Shown in pieces: positions 20,281-20,643 of a stretch of 20,643 nt of DNA (position 1 is its first letter; each line of letters starts with the position of its first letter). A program made the translations under genes and the position numbers. Location: contig CAJPQU010000015.1 in NCBI GenBank assembly GCA_905372875.1, forward strand, positions 1-20,643, read 5' to 3'. The stretch is from an uncultured Schwartzia sp. GTDB taxonomy: Bacteria > Bacillota > Negativicutes > Selenomonadales > Selenomonadaceae. The notes under the pieces are model-generated. The model saw only the letters and a program-made list of their open reading frames with translations. It had not been told where the DNA came from and did not search any database.

Positions 20281-20643
20281 ATGAAACTTATTCAAGTGGC
20301 GCATGCCGTTACGCAGGACGATGCCGCCAGTCGTCATATGCTGAATCAGGATCGTATCTTGCACGAGATCGGCTATGATACGGCGTTGTATGCGCATAAA
20401 GTGGATCCACAGTTGGCGGATATCGTACAGGAAATGACGTCGTTTTCTGCGGAACCGGATGATATCCTGATCTACCATATGACGACGGGGACCTCCTTTA
20501 ATCGGTGGGTGTACAAGTATCCGCATAAGGTCGTTTTGTATTACCATAATATTACGCCAGCGCATTTTTTCTTTGGCAATGCCTGGGGTTCATGGTGGAA
20601 ATGCATCCAGGGGCGGCGCGATTTGAAAAAAATTGTAAAAAAT
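20281..20643 (+). CDS. Glycosyltransferase, GT4-like (3' truncated by window edge)
   Basis: The first 121 codons of an open frame that runs off the window. The start ATG at 20281 has an AAGAGG ribosome binding site. The N-terminus MKLIQVAHAVTQDDAASRHM, the Rossmann-like alternation with IGYDTALYAHKVDP, and the later DDILIYHMTTGTSFNRWVYK and KVVLYYHNITPAHFF segments match the acceptor-binding half of group 1 (GT4) glycosyltransferases. Enzymes of this type typically carry the pattern '..DAisn....L...Gy...iya' and 'iliyHys'. The donor-binding C-terminal domain with its EX7E motif would lie outside, so the assignment is by N-terminal style and context only. Position after three LPS glycosyltransferase genes suggests core or O-chain synthesis. 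Codon use is slightly more AT-rich than upstream. Confidence 0.8.
   Translation, partial: MKLIQVAHAVTQDDAASRHMLNQDRILHEIGYDTALYAHKVDPQLADIVQEMTSFSAEPDDILIYHMTTGTSFNRWVYKYPHKVVLYYHNITPAHFFFGNAWGSWWKCIQGRRDLKKIVKN

Noticed and set aside
1..20643. CRISPR array, transposon, prophage, toxin-antitoxin or defence system
   Set aside because: No regularly spaced direct repeats, no transposase, integrase, phage, nuclease or antitoxin-like protein is seen; all recognised genes are metabolic, transport, translation or envelope genes.

Overview
The window (20,643 bp, GC-rich) looks like chromosome from a diderm, LPS-making member of the Firmicutes, most likely the class Negativicutes (Selenomonas/Veillonella relatives). 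Two things point there. One is the Firmicute-style glycolytic run pgk-tpiA-gpmI with strong GGAGG-type ribosome binding sites. The other is a full outer-membrane programme: an LptD-type protein, a split heptose pathway (rfaE1 + rfaE2), three GT9 heptosyltransferase-like genes and other LPS glycosyltransferases. This placement is inferred from gene content; I cannot name a genus.

Layout, left to right. (1) 1-3663, plus strand: the 3' end of pgk, then tpiA, gpmI and an unrecognised 195-aa cytoplasmic protein, closed by a strong terminator. (2) 3729-4454, plus: a small intergenic region and ogt (DNA alkyl repair). (3) 4502-8270, minus: a four-gene metal ABC transporter (lipoprotein binding protein, ATPase, two permeases) starting from a promoter with an adjoining Fur-like box. 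The last permease carries a C-terminal winged-helix domain resembling the DNA-binding part of DtxR/MntR. (4) 8483-9838, minus: a sodium:alanine/glycine symporter. Its long leader holds two promoters, an intrinsic terminator between them, a perfect operator-like palindrome and alternative hairpins over the ribosome binding site. (5) 10148-15372, plus: an exported protein of unknown role, LptD, RfaE1, RfaE2 and a WaaC-like heptosyltransferase. (6) 15545-17084, minus: gltX followed by tRNA-Glu(CUC) and a terminator. (7) 17352-20643, plus: two more GT9 enzymes, a GT2 enzyme and the start of a GT4-like enzyme that runs off the window.

How the genes work together. Regions 5 and 7 form one functional LPS core locus. 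RfaE1 and RfaE2 make the ADP-heptose precursor, the GT9 enzymes would transfer heptose to the inner core, the GT2 and GT4-like enzymes extend the sugar chain, and LptD inserts finished LPS in the outer membrane. The gltX-tRNA pair interrupts the locus on the opposite strand. The metal transporter and the amino-acid symporter are independent units with their own regulatory regions.

There is no sign of phage, insertion sequence, CRISPR array or rRNA. The least conventional points are the permease/winged-helix fusion, the symporter leader, a tRNA promoter embedded in the end of gltX, and a short dispersed motif (consensus GAAGCACGGATA) that recurs just after genes or terminators. No intergenic stretch exceeds about 300 bases.
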